Source: Verrucomicrobiia bacterium
Lineage (GTDB): Bacteria; Verrucomicrobiota; Verrucomicrobiia; Limisphaerales; UBA9464
Reading direction: 5' to 3'
Length of the DNA stretch: 64,000 bases
NCBI GenBank assembly: GCA_019634635.1
Contig: JAHCBB010000020.1
Location: forward strand, 25,648-89,647
Shown here: piece after piece, positions 1-8,152 of the stretch
How positions within the stretch are numbered: the first letter of the stretch is position 1
Layout: the number at the start of each line of letters is the position of its first letter
Notes under the pieces: generated by a model
Database searches by the model: none
What the model was told of the DNA's origin: nothing
The model's input: only the letters and a program-made list of their open reading frames with translations
Position numbers and translations under genes: made by a program

Positions 1-589
1 CCCGACGCGCTTCGGGATTAGACCTCTACATAGAGCCTGTCCCAAAAGTGGCCTTTTTGCGTTGCGGCGTGGCGGCGGCTGTAGTTTACCGCTGTAAAGG
101 TATTAGAATTCACGTCGTCAACGACTTCCCGCCGGAAGGTTCGCCTTCGGCTCACCTTCCTCCGCTCCACCACCCAGGGCGCCATCCCCCCCAACTACCC
201 CTCCCCCAAGTGGGGAATTTCAATTGTCGCCAGCATCGAGACCGGTGGGTTTTCATGCCCGGCTCCCGGGGCTTCAATCGTCCGGGAGCAAGGTGAAGTG
301 GAGCCGATGTCGGGAGGATCGGGCATTGGTGGATTTGGGGAGGACGGTAGGCGGGGCTTCAAGCATCTGAAGCGCCGATGCCCTTCAACTCTGGGGCCGA
401 AGTGACAGGACTGCCATTTGCACGCCATGCACTTGGACAAGACTGCGGCTCCCGCATACCCGGCGGTGGCTTTCGGTGCGCTTCGGGGGAAGTCAGGGAT
501 GGGCAGCAGCCCATCCCCACCGCACCTGCGAATCTTGCGGGAGCCCTTTTTGCTTCATTCCGGCATGGCATTCCCGCTACTCAGAGGCC
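1..589. other. left-edge region without a recognisable gene
   Basis: No reading frame here resembles a known protein on either strand, and the short open frames have the arginine/proline-rich composition of GC-rich noise. The stretch holds an imperfect hairpin around 128-150 and a perfect hairpin at 496-517. The left end of the window cuts whatever lies upstream, so a fragment of a larger element cannot be excluded. Confidence 0.5.
496..517. repeat. perfect 9-bp inverted repeat with 4-nt loop
   Basis: GGGATGGGC, loop AGCA, GCCCATCCC. It lies about 75 bp upstream of the chosen lactonase start. There is no T-run after it, so it is not a classic intrinsic terminator; it could be a leader structure or a protein site. 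Confidence 0.45.
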
Positions 590-1732
590 GTGAATTCCCG
601 CAACTGTTCCGGAGCGCTTCTCTTGTCGTTCTTCGCCACCATGGCCGTGGTGCGCGCCGAGATCTGGAATGTGTATGTCGGCACCTACACGGGTCCGAAG
701 AGCCAGGGTATTCAGGGCTTTCGTTTCGATGGCGAAAACGGCGTGATCGAGTCCCGCGGACTGGCCGCGGCCTCCACCAGTCCCTCCTTTCTGGCGGTGC
801 ATCCGGATGGGCGGCACCTGTATTCGGCGAATGAGTCGCCCGAATGGAACGGCCGTCCAGGTGGCTACCTCAGCGCCTTTGCCATCGAACCGCGGGACGG
901 GTCGCTGCGCGAAATCAACCAGCAGTCAGCCGTCGGGGCCGGGCCCTGCTTCGTCTCAGTGGACTCGACCGGACGGAACCTGCTCGCCGCCAACTACGGC
1001 GGCGGGAGTGTGGTCTGTCTGCCGATCGCAAGCGATGGATCGCTCCGGCCCCACACTTCGTTCGTGCAGCACCAGGGGGCCAGCGTGAACCCCCGCCGCC
1101 AGGCGGCGCCGCACGCCCACTCCATCTACCTGTCCCCCGACAACCGGTTCGCCGTCGCCGCCGACCTCGGCCTGGACCAGGTGCTGGTGTATCGCTTCGA
1201 TGCGTCCCGGGGTCTCCTCACGCCCAACGACCCGCCCTTTTCCCGGCTCGCGCCCGGGAGCGGTCCAAGGCACATGGCCTTCGCGCCATCCGGGAACCGG
1301 CTGTTCGTGATCAATGAGCTGCTGTCCACGCTCACGAGCATGGACTACGACCCGGTGCGGGGGGCGCTTCGCGAGATCCAGACCGTGACGACCCTTCCCG
1401 GGGGCGAGGTGCCCGGAAATTCGACCGCCCAGGTTTGTGTCCATCCCAACGGACGGTTCGTGTACGGATCCAACCGCGGCGACGATTCGATCGTGGTGAT
1501 GCAGGTGGCGCGGGACGGGCGGATGACCTTTGTCGAGCGGGTCAGCACCGGAGGACGAACGCCGCGCAATTTTCAGCTCGACCCGTCCGGACGCACCCTC
1601 TGGGCCGCCAATCAGAACTCGGACTCGATCGTGATTTTTCGCGTGGACCCGGACACGGGCCGCCTCACGGCCACGGGGCAGACGTTGTCCACAGGCTCCC
1701 CGGTGTGTGTCGTGTTCGTGAAGGCGTCTTGA
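590..1732 (+). CDS. lactonase family beta-propeller protein (6-phosphogluconolactonase-like)
   Basis: The protein belongs to the seven-bladed beta-propeller lactonase family (COG2706), whose members include 6-phosphogluconolactonases and many secreted homologues of unknown substrate. The N-terminal VGTYTG signature follows a hydrophobic segment, and repeated blades carry motifs such as LAVHPDGRHLYSANE, HPNGRFVYGSNRGDDS and LDPSGRTLWAANQNSDS. I chose the GTG at 590, preceded by AGAGG, because it yields a signal peptide ending near VVRA. The open frame extends upstream to 476 but that part is not family-like. At 380 residues the length is normal. A periplasmic location makes a role in cytosolic pentose phosphate metabolism doubtful. 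The gene converges on the patatin gene with only 8 bp between stop codons. Confidence 0.8.
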   Translation: MNSRNCSGALLLSFFATMAVVRAEIWNVYVGTYTGPKSQGIQGFRFDGENGVIESRGLAAASTSPSFLAVHPDGRHLYSANESPEWNGRPGGYLSAFAIEPRDGSLREINQQSAVGAGPCFVSVDSTGRNLLAANYGGGSVVCLPIASDGSLRPHTSFVQHQGASVNPRRQAAPHAHSIYLSPDNRFAVAADLGLDQVLVYRFDASRGLLTPNDPPFSRLAPGSGPRHMAFAPSGNRLFVINELLSTLTSMDYDPVRGALREIQTVTTLPGGEVPGNSTAQVCVHPNGRFVYGSNRGDDSIVVMQVARDGRMTFVERVSTGGRTPRNFQLDPSGRTLWAANQNSDSIVIFRVDPDTGRLTATGQTLSTGSPVCVVFVKAS

Positions 1733-1740
1733 GCCGCAGG

Positions 1741-3144
1741 TCAGCGTGTGTTGGCGATCCGGGGCGCGGGGTCGGAACGCATTGTGGATGGCGTCACGGT
1801 CGCCCCAAGGTCCGCCAGGAGCTGTTGATACACCTCGTTTTCATTCAGCAGCCGGCTGCCTGCCTCCACGAGTTTGTCCACGTCGGGGGATGGCAGCACG
1901 AAGCTGGTGGGCAGGTTGAGATAAAACCTGCGCTCCTTCGGGTCCTTGAAGTTGGTGAAGCTGATGAGCACTGGATAGAACGACACCTCGCTGTCTTCAC
2001 CGACCTGTTCCTTCCAGCTTTCCACGGTGTCCCGCAGCACCTCCAGCGTGTCGAACGAGACGCGGTTCAGCGTATGGCCCGCCGCGGCGACCGCTGAGGA
2101 AATCGAGCCGGGCGGTGATGGCTTCAGGTCCCACTTGCGCTCGGGGTCGGAGTAGGCGTTGGCACTGATGATGACCACCCGCTTCAGCTTGGTGATGTCG
2201 AGACGGGATCGAAGATCCGGCGTGTAGCGGTAGTAGGTCGCCGCGTCGAGCAGTTCCCGCAGGCCGAGGTTGTCCGAGACCCCGCCGTCCACAAGGTGCA
2301 GGTACGGATGGTTGGTGCGGTCGAGCGGTCGGCGCAGTTCCCGTGCAAGGAACTCGACCCGCGGCGGCAGGTTGGTCGGATTCAGCACCCAGTCCGGCGG
2401 CTGAAACCCACACGCTCCGGCAAAATTGTCGAGGGTGATGGGGGACAGCACGCCGGGGACGGCCGACGAGGCGGCGCAGGCCCGCGACAGGGGGTAGGAG
2501 GAAAGATCCGAGCAGAGATAATTAAACCGCGACTGGGTGAAGCTGAATCGCGCGCCGCTGGAGACGTCGGTGGCGTTGATCAGCAGAAACGGGCCCGGAC
2601 GCGCCTCAAGGTCGGCGAAGGTGGCGTTGGTGAACAGAATGCGGTCGTAGTACCTGGCCGCCATGTCCGACCGACCCCAGCGGGCCGAGAGCAGGTTGGG
2701 CCACCGGAAGGGGTTCAGGGTTTTCCACACGAGGACCTTCTGCACGTCGCGCTTCAGGAACGCCGCGGGAAAGGTTTCGAACAATGCGTCGCCATAGAGT
2801 CCGTAGGCGGCCGCGGTGAAGCTGCCGCCCGAGACGGCGGAGATGCCATCCACTTCATCCAGGAGCCGCCGATGTCCGCCCTCCACCGGGTACAGCGTCC
2901 TCCGGAGTTCCTCCAACACCCCGTAGCTCAGCGCCGCCGCGCGTGTGCCGCCGCCGGAGAAGGCGAGAACGAACAGGATTTCTGATGAGTTGTCCGGACG
3001 GGGACGGCTATGGAAGTAGTAGCCCTGCTCGGAATTGACCTGGGTGAGCGGGGCATTGGCCTGACGGTGGGCGCAGCCGGTACCCAGCAGTGCAGGCAGG
3101 AACGACAAGGCCGCCAGGAGGGGTTTGGGGAGCCATCGGAGCAT
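1741..3144 (-). CDS. patatin-like phospholipase family lipoprotein
   Basis: This is a predicted serine acyl hydrolase of the patatin family, acting on lipids at the cell envelope. The N-terminus has a hydrophobic segment followed by a lipobox-like LLGTGC, so it is probably a lipoprotein. Family motifs appear in order: the oxyanion-hole glycines FSGGGTRAAALSYGVL near residue 60, the nucleophile motif GISAVSGGSF (Ser in VSGGS) near residue 105, and the catalytic-dyad motif LVDGGVSDN near residue 285. The C-terminal 120 residues have no recognisable motif. The ATG at 3144 gives a full-length protein of 467 residues. No partner gene is evident: the upstream neighbour (selO) is divergent. Confidence 0.85.
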   Translation of the reverse strand: MLRWLPKPLLAALSFLPALLGTGCAHRQANAPLTQVNSEQGYYFHSRPRPDNSSEILFVLAFSGGGTRAAALSYGVLEELRRTLYPVEGGHRRLLDEVDGISAVSGGSFTAAAYGLYGDALFETFPAAFLKRDVQKVLVWKTLNPFRWPNLLSARWGRSDMAARYYDRILFTNATFADLEARPGPFLLINATDVSSGARFSFTQSRFNYLCSDLSSYPLSRACAASSAVPGVLSPITLDNFAGACGFQPPDWVLNPTNLPPRVEFLARELRRPLDRTNHPYLHLVDGGVSDNLGLRELLDAATYYRYTPDLRSRLDITKLKRVVIISANAYSDPERKWDLKPSPPGSISSAVAAAGHTLNRVSFDTLEVLRDTVESWKEQVGEDSEVSFYPVLISFTNFKDPKERRFYLNLPTSFVLPSPDVDKLVEAGSRLLNENEVYQQLLADLGATVTPSTMRSDPAPRIANTR

Positions 3145-3285
3145 CGCGGCTGCGACGCTTCCGGTTCGGGGCTGGCAGGGTCAAGCGGGATATCCCACGC
3201 CCGCCGGGGAACGATGGTGGCGGATCGAAGGAATTTGCCCGGATGGGAGCGGGCCCGATGGGGGCGAGGGACCTTCACGTGCGCC

Positions 3286-3311
3286 AAACCGGTGGGGCAA
3301 ACCGGTGGGGC
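3286..3311. repeat. tandem duplication of a 13-bp unit
   Basis: Two exact head-to-tail copies of AAACCGGTGGGGC at 3286-3298 and 3299-3311. It could be slippage, or a duplicated binding site between two divergent genes. Confidence 0.6.
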
Positions 3312-3420
3312 GACGCTCCCGCGGAGCCGTACGCGCCACCGGGAGCTGGGCCTGTGGGGCCTCCACACGCGTACGCCGGAGGCTCTCCCCAGGGAACCCG
3401 GGTGCCTCTCACGGTGTCGT

Positions 3421-3449
3421 TTGACCTTCCAGACCTCTCCGAACACCCT
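3421..3449 (+). promoter_or_regulatory. candidate promoter for selO
   Basis: TTGACC is separated by exactly 17 nt from CACCCT, which ends 2 nt before the GTG at 3452 and 5 nt before a second GTG at 3455. If real, the transcript would be nearly leaderless. The -10 match is weak. Confidence 0.3.
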
Positions 3450-3451
3450 GC

Positions 3452-4969
3452 GTGGTGAAGTCGGAAAACTTGGAATCTCGAACTCCCCAGTCGGAGCCCG
3501 CGGCCACAGCCACGGCCGCGGTTGCGGGCTGGAATCTGTCGCAGTCCTATGCGGCCCTGCCGCCGCAGTTGTATTCACGCGTTGCGCCCTCCCCGGTGCG
3601 TGCGCCGTCCCTCGTCATCTTCAACGCCTCCCTGGCAAAATCCCTGGGACTCGATGCCGCCGTGCTCGGGCGTCCGGAGGCGGCACCCCTGTTTGCGGGG
3701 AACGCGATGCCGCCGGGTGCGGACCCCATCGCGCAGGCGTACGCCGGGCATCAGTTCGGGCATTTCACGCTTCTGGGCGACGGCCGGGCGATTCTGCTGG
3801 GGGAACAGCTCACGCCGGACGGCCGCCGGCTGGACATCCAGCTCAAGGGTCCCGGGCGGACCCCGTATTCGCGCCGGGGCGACGGCCGTGCCGCACTGGG
3901 CCCGATGTTGCGGGAATATCTGATCAGCGAGGCCATGCACGCGCTGGGCATTCCGACGACCCGCAGCCTGGCGGTGACGGCGACCGGCGAGCCCGTGTTT
4001 CGCGAGCAAACGCTCCCGGGGGCGGTGTTGACGCGGGTCGCGGCCAGCCACCTGCGCGTGGGCACGTTCGAGTGGGCGGCCGCCCGGGGTGACCACCAGG
4101 CCCTGGAGGCCCTCGCGGTCTATGCGCGGCATCGGCATGATCCGGAGATTGGGGCGGATCCCGGGGCGGCGGCGGCCCTGCTGGAGGCCGTGGCCGGGCG
4201 TCAGGCGGCCCTGGTGGCGCGCTGGCAGCTGGTCGGCTTTGTCCACGGCGTGATGAACACGGACAACATGGCCCTCTCCGGTGAAACGCTCGACTACGGG
4301 CCGTGCGCCTTCATGGACGCCTACGACCCGGGGACCGTGTTCAGCTCCATTGACCACCAGGGGCGGTATGCCTACGGCAACCAGCCTGGTATCGCGCAGT
4401 GGAATCTTGCGCGACTGGCCGAGGGGATGCTCCCGCTGTTGCATCGCGATCCGGAGCAGGCGGTCGCCGTGGCCAACGGGGTGTTGGAACGATTTCCGTC
4501 CCGGTTCGAGCAGCACTGGCTGGATGGGATGCGGGCAAAGCTTGGTTTGTTGGTCGCAGAACCCGAGGACCGGAGCCTGGTGGACGATCTGCTGGGATGG
4601 ATGCAGCGACAGGGCGCCGACTTCACCAACACCTTTCGGGATTTGGATCCTGGGGCATCGGCGGCGGAGCCCGGAGGCGATGAGGCCTTCGAGGCCTGGC
4701 GCCGGCGCTGGCGGGCGCGCCTGTCGCGTCAGCCGCACCCGGTGGAGTCTGTGCGCGTCTGCATGCAACGTCACAATCCGGCGGTCATTCCGAGGAACCA
4801 CCTTGTGGAGGCGGCGCTGTCCGCCGCAGGGGCCGGCGGGGATCTGGGTCCCTTCAATCGGCTGCTGCGCGTGCTTGCGGCTCCGTACGATCGCGACGCC
4901 ATACCGCCCGAATTTGGCGCCCCCCCCGGACCGGAGGCCCGCGGGTTTCAAACGTATTGCGGGACGTGA
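3452..4969 (+). CDS. selO: SelO family protein adenylyltransferase (YdiU/UPF0061)
   Basis: SelO is a pseudokinase-fold enzyme that transfers AMP from ATP to Ser/Thr/Tyr of target proteins and is linked to redox stress. The family signatures are clear: AYAGHQFGHFTLLGDGRAIL near residue 95, LKGPGRTPYSRRGDGRAALG near residue 130, the nucleotide/metal-binding HGVMNTDNM near residue 265, and DYGPCAFMDAYDP. The C-terminus ends in TYCGT, so a cysteine sits where eukaryotic homologues carry selenocysteine; this is usual in bacteria. The length of 505 residues fits the family. The start is GTG at 3452 or GTG at 3455, with no Shine-Dalgarno. It appears monocistronic. Confidence 0.95.
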   Translation: MVKSENLESRTPQSEPAATATAAVAGWNLSQSYAALPPQLYSRVAPSPVRAPSLVIFNASLAKSLGLDAAVLGRPEAAPLFAGNAMPPGADPIAQAYAGHQFGHFTLLGDGRAILLGEQLTPDGRRLDIQLKGPGRTPYSRRGDGRAALGPMLREYLISEAMHALGIPTTRSLAVTATGEPVFREQTLPGAVLTRVAASHLRVGTFEWAAARGDHQALEALAVYARHRHDPEIGADPGAAAALLEAVAGRQAALVARWQLVGFVHGVMNTDNMALSGETLDYGPCAFMDAYDPGTVFSSIDHQGRYAYGNQPGIAQWNLARLAEGMLPLLHRDPEQAVAVANGVLERFPSRFEQHWLDGMRAKLGLLVAEPEDRSLVDDLLGWMQRQGADFTNTFRDLDPGASAAEPGGDEAFEAWRRRWRARLSRQPHPVESVRVCMQRHNPAVIPRNHLVEAALSAAGAGGDLGPFNRLLRVLAAPYDRDAIPPEFGAPPGPEARGFQTYCGT

Positions 4970-5276
4970 AGGAATCGGGGTGGGATGGCTCGGGGCCGAA
5001 TGCCGGGCTCCGGGTGGCGTCGTTGCGCCGGGCGGACCGGCATTGCGTCCGGGCGCGCGAGCCATTCCCCGTCCGCCGCGTGTTGGTGAGTTGTTGAGCC
5101 GCGCCCGCCCGGGGTCACAGCGGACGCCGATTTCAAAGTGCATCGCCGCAACCGGCGCGCGGTCGTTCCGCGGGTTCTGCCAAAATCCTGGGTGCCCTGA
5201 AGGCCCGTCCGCTGGCCCGAAAGAAAGCGGTTGATGGCGGAACGGCCGATGCAATATCCACGGGGTGGTTGTCGTC
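4970..5276. other. intergenic region downstream of selO
   Basis: About 300 bp between two plus-strand genes. I see no gene and no strong hairpin. A G-rich run just before the ATG at 5277 may serve as a ribosome-binding site for the DUF4410 gene. Confidence 0.4.
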
Positions 5277-6071
5277 ATGCATTCCAACCCACCCTTACCT
5301 CCCCGCCGCCGCATCCCCCCGCCATCGGTCCCAGATCGCGGTTCCATCCCCCGATTCGCGGTGTGCGTCGCTTTGATTGCCGCGGCGGCGATGCTGTCGT
5401 CGTGCGCGCGGACCCAGGTGGAGCATCGGGTCGTCAACACCGGGCGCCTGCCCGCCCCGGACGTTTTTGTGGTGAACGAGTTCTCGGTGTCACCGGACGA
5501 GGTGGCGCTTGATCACACCATCGGCCTGCGGCTGCAGGAGCTGTTGGGCGCGGATGCCGACGACCGCGAACGCCTGCGGATTGCGCAGGAGATTTCGGAG
5601 CTGGTATCCAGGGAACTGGCCGCGAGCCTGGCGCGGCAGGGCTTTCGCACGATTCGCGGGGCCGCCGCAGCGCCGGCGGGCGCGCGTGTGCTGGAAATTG
5701 ACGGCCAGTTCCTCTCGATTGACCAGGGCAGCCAGCGCCAGCGGATGATCGTCGGCTTTGGCCTCGGGGCGAGCGAGGTGCGCGTGCTGGTGCAGGCGTT
5801 CGAGGTCACGGATTCGGGCCGCGCGCTGGTGGATGACTTCTACATCACGACCCAGAGTTCGCGACGGCCGGGGATGGGGCCCATGGCCGGTGGCGGCGCG
5901 GTGGCCGCCAACGTCGGGGCCAGCATGGCCCTCAGCGGCACCACGGCGCTGATCGGCGCGCGCGCCCAGACGGTGGAGGCCGACGCCAGGAATCTTGCGG
6001 ACCGCATCGCCGCCGAGCTGCAGCAGTATTTCGTGACCCAGGGTTGGGTGCGGCAATCCGGCGATCACTGA
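5277..6071 (+). CDS. DUF4410 domain lipoprotein
   Basis: A predicted lipoprotein with a basic N-terminus, a hydrophobic stretch and the lipobox AMLSSC about 43 residues in. The mature part begins with the DUF4410-like pattern VFVVNEFSVSPDEVALD and continues with alternating hydrophobic strands (FGLGASEVRVLVQAFEV). A glycine/alanine-rich segment (GPMAGGGAVAANVGASMALS) lies near the C-terminus, followed by an amphipathic helix. The function of the family is unknown; members are envelope lipoproteins. The ATG at 5277 has GGGGTGG about 7 nt upstream; an in-frame GTG at about 5265 is the alternative. The gene converges on the pseudouridine synthase. Confidence 0.75.
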   Translation: MHSNPPLPPRRRIPPPSVPDRGSIPRFAVCVALIAAAAMLSSCARTQVEHRVVNTGRLPAPDVFVVNEFSVSPDEVALDHTIGLRLQELLGADADDRERLRIAQEISELVSRELAASLARQGFRTIRGAAAAPAGARVLEIDGQFLSIDQGSQRQRMIVGFGLGASEVRVLVQAFEVTDSGRALVDDFYITTQSSRRPGMGPMAGGGAVAANVGASMALSGTTALIGARAQTVEADARNLADRIAAELQQYFVTQGWVRQSGDH

Positions 6072-6171
6072 GGTCTTGCTTCGGGTCAACCGCCCGGGCG
6101 TGGTTCGCGGGTGGCGTCTCGGGTGCCCGGGCGCGCCGTCGGGATCCGGGAGTTGAACGACCGCACCCGGT

Positions 6172-6885
6172 TCAGGCCGCGGCCTCCGGCCACGGAACGG
6201 CGCACCAGCCGCCCTCCGGCAGGTCCCCGAGGGCGAACGGTCCGAAATGGGTGCGGTGGAGCCGCCTCACCGGACAGCCCTGGCTGGCGAACATGCGTTT
6301 GACCTGATGATACCGGCCCTCGGTCAGCTCGAGTCGGGCCCGGGTTGCGGAAAGCAGTTCCAGGCGCGCAGGCAGGCAGGGCGAGGACTCACCGTCCAGG
6401 CGCAGCGTTCCGGACGCAAACCGGGACACCATTTCCGGGGTGAGATGGCCGTCCACCGTCACTTCATAGCGCTTGGCCACGTGATGTCGCGGAGCGGTCC
6501 ACCGGTGGATCCATTCGCCGTCATCCGTGAGCACCAGGAGGCCGGTGGCGTCCTTGTCGAGGCGCCCGACGGAGTTCGCCGGGGGATTGCGCCGGACCCA
6601 CCGTGCGGGCAGGAGGTCGTAGATGGTGGGACCTTCGCGCGGGTCGTGGGTGCACACCCGTCCCGGCGGCTTGTGGAAAAGGACCAGCAAGCCTCCGGGG
6701 AATTCCACAGGTGTCGTGTCCACGAGGACTTCGCCGGGCCGGAACTTGAGCGCGGGGTTGGTCACAACCGCCCCGGCGGCCTGGACGCGTCCGGCCCGGA
6801 GCCAGTGCCGCGCCTCTCTGCGGCTGCAATAGCCGTAGCGGGACAGCAGTTGATCAAGACGGATCGGCTGACCGGGAATGGGCAT
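6172..6885 (-). CDS. RsuA/RluB/RluE family pseudouridine synthase
   Basis: The enzyme isomerises specific uridines of ribosomal RNA to pseudouridine. An N-terminal S4 RNA-binding domain is visible (RLDQLLSRYGYCSRREARHW, residues 9-28), followed by the catalytic domain with the Asp-containing motif NSVGRLDKDATGLLVLTDDG and the family C-terminal EGRYHQVKRMFA. The ATG at 6885 starts right before the S4 domain and gives 237 residues, typical for RsuA/RluE. The longer open frame upstream has no homology-like content and overlaps the control region of the divergent phosphoesterase. Which subfamily and which rRNA position are involved cannot be told by eye. Confidence 0.9.
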   Translation of the reverse strand: MPIPGQPIRLDQLLSRYGYCSRREARHWLRAGRVQAAGAVVTNPALKFRPGEVLVDTTPVEFPGGLLVLFHKPPGRVCTHDPREGPTIYDLLPARWVRRNPPANSVGRLDKDATGLLVLTDDGEWIHRWTAPRHHVAKRYEVTVDGHLTPEMVSRFASGTLRLDGESSPCLPARLELLSATRARLELTEGRYHQVKRMFASQGCPVRRLHRTHFGPFALGDLPEGGWCAVPWPEAAA

Positions 6886-7075
6886 GCCACCGGAATCTCG
6901 GAGGCCTTCAGACGGAATCACGGAGATCCGGCATTCCGCGGAATGCACACCGCGGCACGTGTCGGGGAGCCCCGCGTTGCAGGCAATCCACGCGGGCCTG
7001 GCAGGCTGGCCCGGATTTTCCCGAGAATCGGACATTGCCTGCCGGGAACCGGTGCGGGGACAACATGGTCCGGAC

Positions 7076-8152
7076 GTGGTATCGGAATTCTCCAGCACTG
7101 GCGCGGCAAAATTCGCCCGGGCACGCGCCGACCCGAACCCATCGGGGCCCGGGTCCATTCGGATCACCGTGATTTCGGATGTCCACTATGCCGGTGCCGC
7201 GGAGCAGGCGCGCCGGGGATTTGAGACGCGGGTGATCCGGAATCCCGCACTGCAGCTGGCAGCCCGGGCCTGGCGGTCGTGGGTGTGGCTTCGGGATCCG
7301 ATGGCCCACAACGAGCGGCTCGGGCGACTCATCGCGCTGAATCCGTCGCCGGATCTCGTCGTGGCCAACGGTGATTTCACCGTGGATTCGGCCTTTGTCG
7401 GAGTGAGTGACGACGCGGCGATGTCCAGCGCGCGCGAGGCGCTGGAGCGTCTGCGGGAGGCCTATGGTGCGCGGCTGCTGGCGACGATCGGGGACCATGA
7501 ACTTGGAAAGCAGAGCCTGTTCGGCGGCGTGGGTGGTCTGCGGCTGGAGAGCTGGGCGCGCTGCGGCTCTGAACTGGGCCTGGCGGGAGTGTGGAGGCGG
7601 GATGCCGGTCCCTGGGTGCTGGTGGGCGTCGCCTCCAGTCCGGCCGCGCTGCCGGTGTTTGAACCGGAGTTGCTCCACGTCGAGCGGGATGGCTGGCGGA
7701 AGATCCGCAGCGGGATGCTTCAGGAATTGGGGGATGTGCTGGCATCCGTGGGGCCGGACCGGCGCCTGATCCTCTTTGTGCATGACCCCAGCGCGCTGCC
7801 GTTTTTGGGGGCGGAACCCTCCGTGGCCCGGGTGCTGCCGCAGGTGGCCCTCACCGTCGTCGGCCATCTGCACACCCCGGCGATCTTCCGGCTGGGACGG
7901 CGTCTGGCGGGCATGCCCCGCATCGGTTTCCTCGGCAACACCGTGCGCCGCTACTCGACGGCGCTGCAGGAGGCGCGGTGGTGGCGGGAGTTTCGGGCGG
8001 TCCTGTGCCCCTCACCCACGGGGATTGAGTTGTTGAAGGACGGCGGCTGGCTGGAACTGGTGCTGGATCCCGACGGAGTGTCGGACGTGCGGGTGATGCT
8101 CCGCCGGCTCCCGTGGCTGCCGGGAGACGATGGCCGGATCGTTCAGGGCTGA
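7076..8152 (+). CDS. metallophosphoesterase (calcineurin-like)
   Basis: A dinuclear metal phosphoesterase. The metal-binding blocks are in order: ISDVHYAG (D-x-H), NGDFTVDS (GD block), GDHE (in place of the usual GNHE), VHDPS, and VGHLHTPA (GHxH). The Asn-to-Asp change in the third block is unusual, because that Asn normally coordinates metal and substrate phosphate. The first motif lies about 30 residues after the GTG at 7076; the frame is open further upstream but looks non-coding. No signal peptide is seen, so it is probably cytosolic with an unknown substrate. Its last 10 bp overlap the end of the convergent secretin gene. Confidence 0.75.
   Translation: MVSEFSSTGAAKFARARADPNPSGPGSIRITVISDVHYAGAAEQARRGFETRVIRNPALQLAARAWRSWVWLRDPMAHNERLGRLIALNPSPDLVVANGDFTVDSAFVGVSDDAAMSSAREALERLREAYGARLLATIGDHELGKQSLFGGVGGLRLESWARCGSELGLAGVWRRDAGPWVLVGVASSPAALPVFEPELLHVERDGWRKIRSGMLQELGDVLASVGPDRRLILFVHDPSALPFLGAEPSVARVLPQVALTVVGHLHTPAIFRLGRRLAGMPRIGFLGNTVRRYSTALQEARWWREFRAVLCPSPTGIELLKDGGWLELVLDPDGVSDVRVMLRRLPWLPGDDGRIVQG

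Larger units (their letters stand above)
3145..3451. other. divergent intergenic region, patatin / selO
   Basis: About 300 bp between two divergently transcribed genes. It holds a tandem 13-bp duplication (3286-3311) and a possible promoter just before selO. No gene is seen. Confidence 0.5.

Noticed and set aside
1..150. possible mobile-element end at the left edge
   Set aside because: No inverted repeat, target duplication or transposase fragment is visible; the sequence is too short to judge.
3575..5440. 621-residue minus-strand open frame
   Set aside because: It is antisense to selO, whose motifs are unambiguous. High GC content suppresses stop codons.
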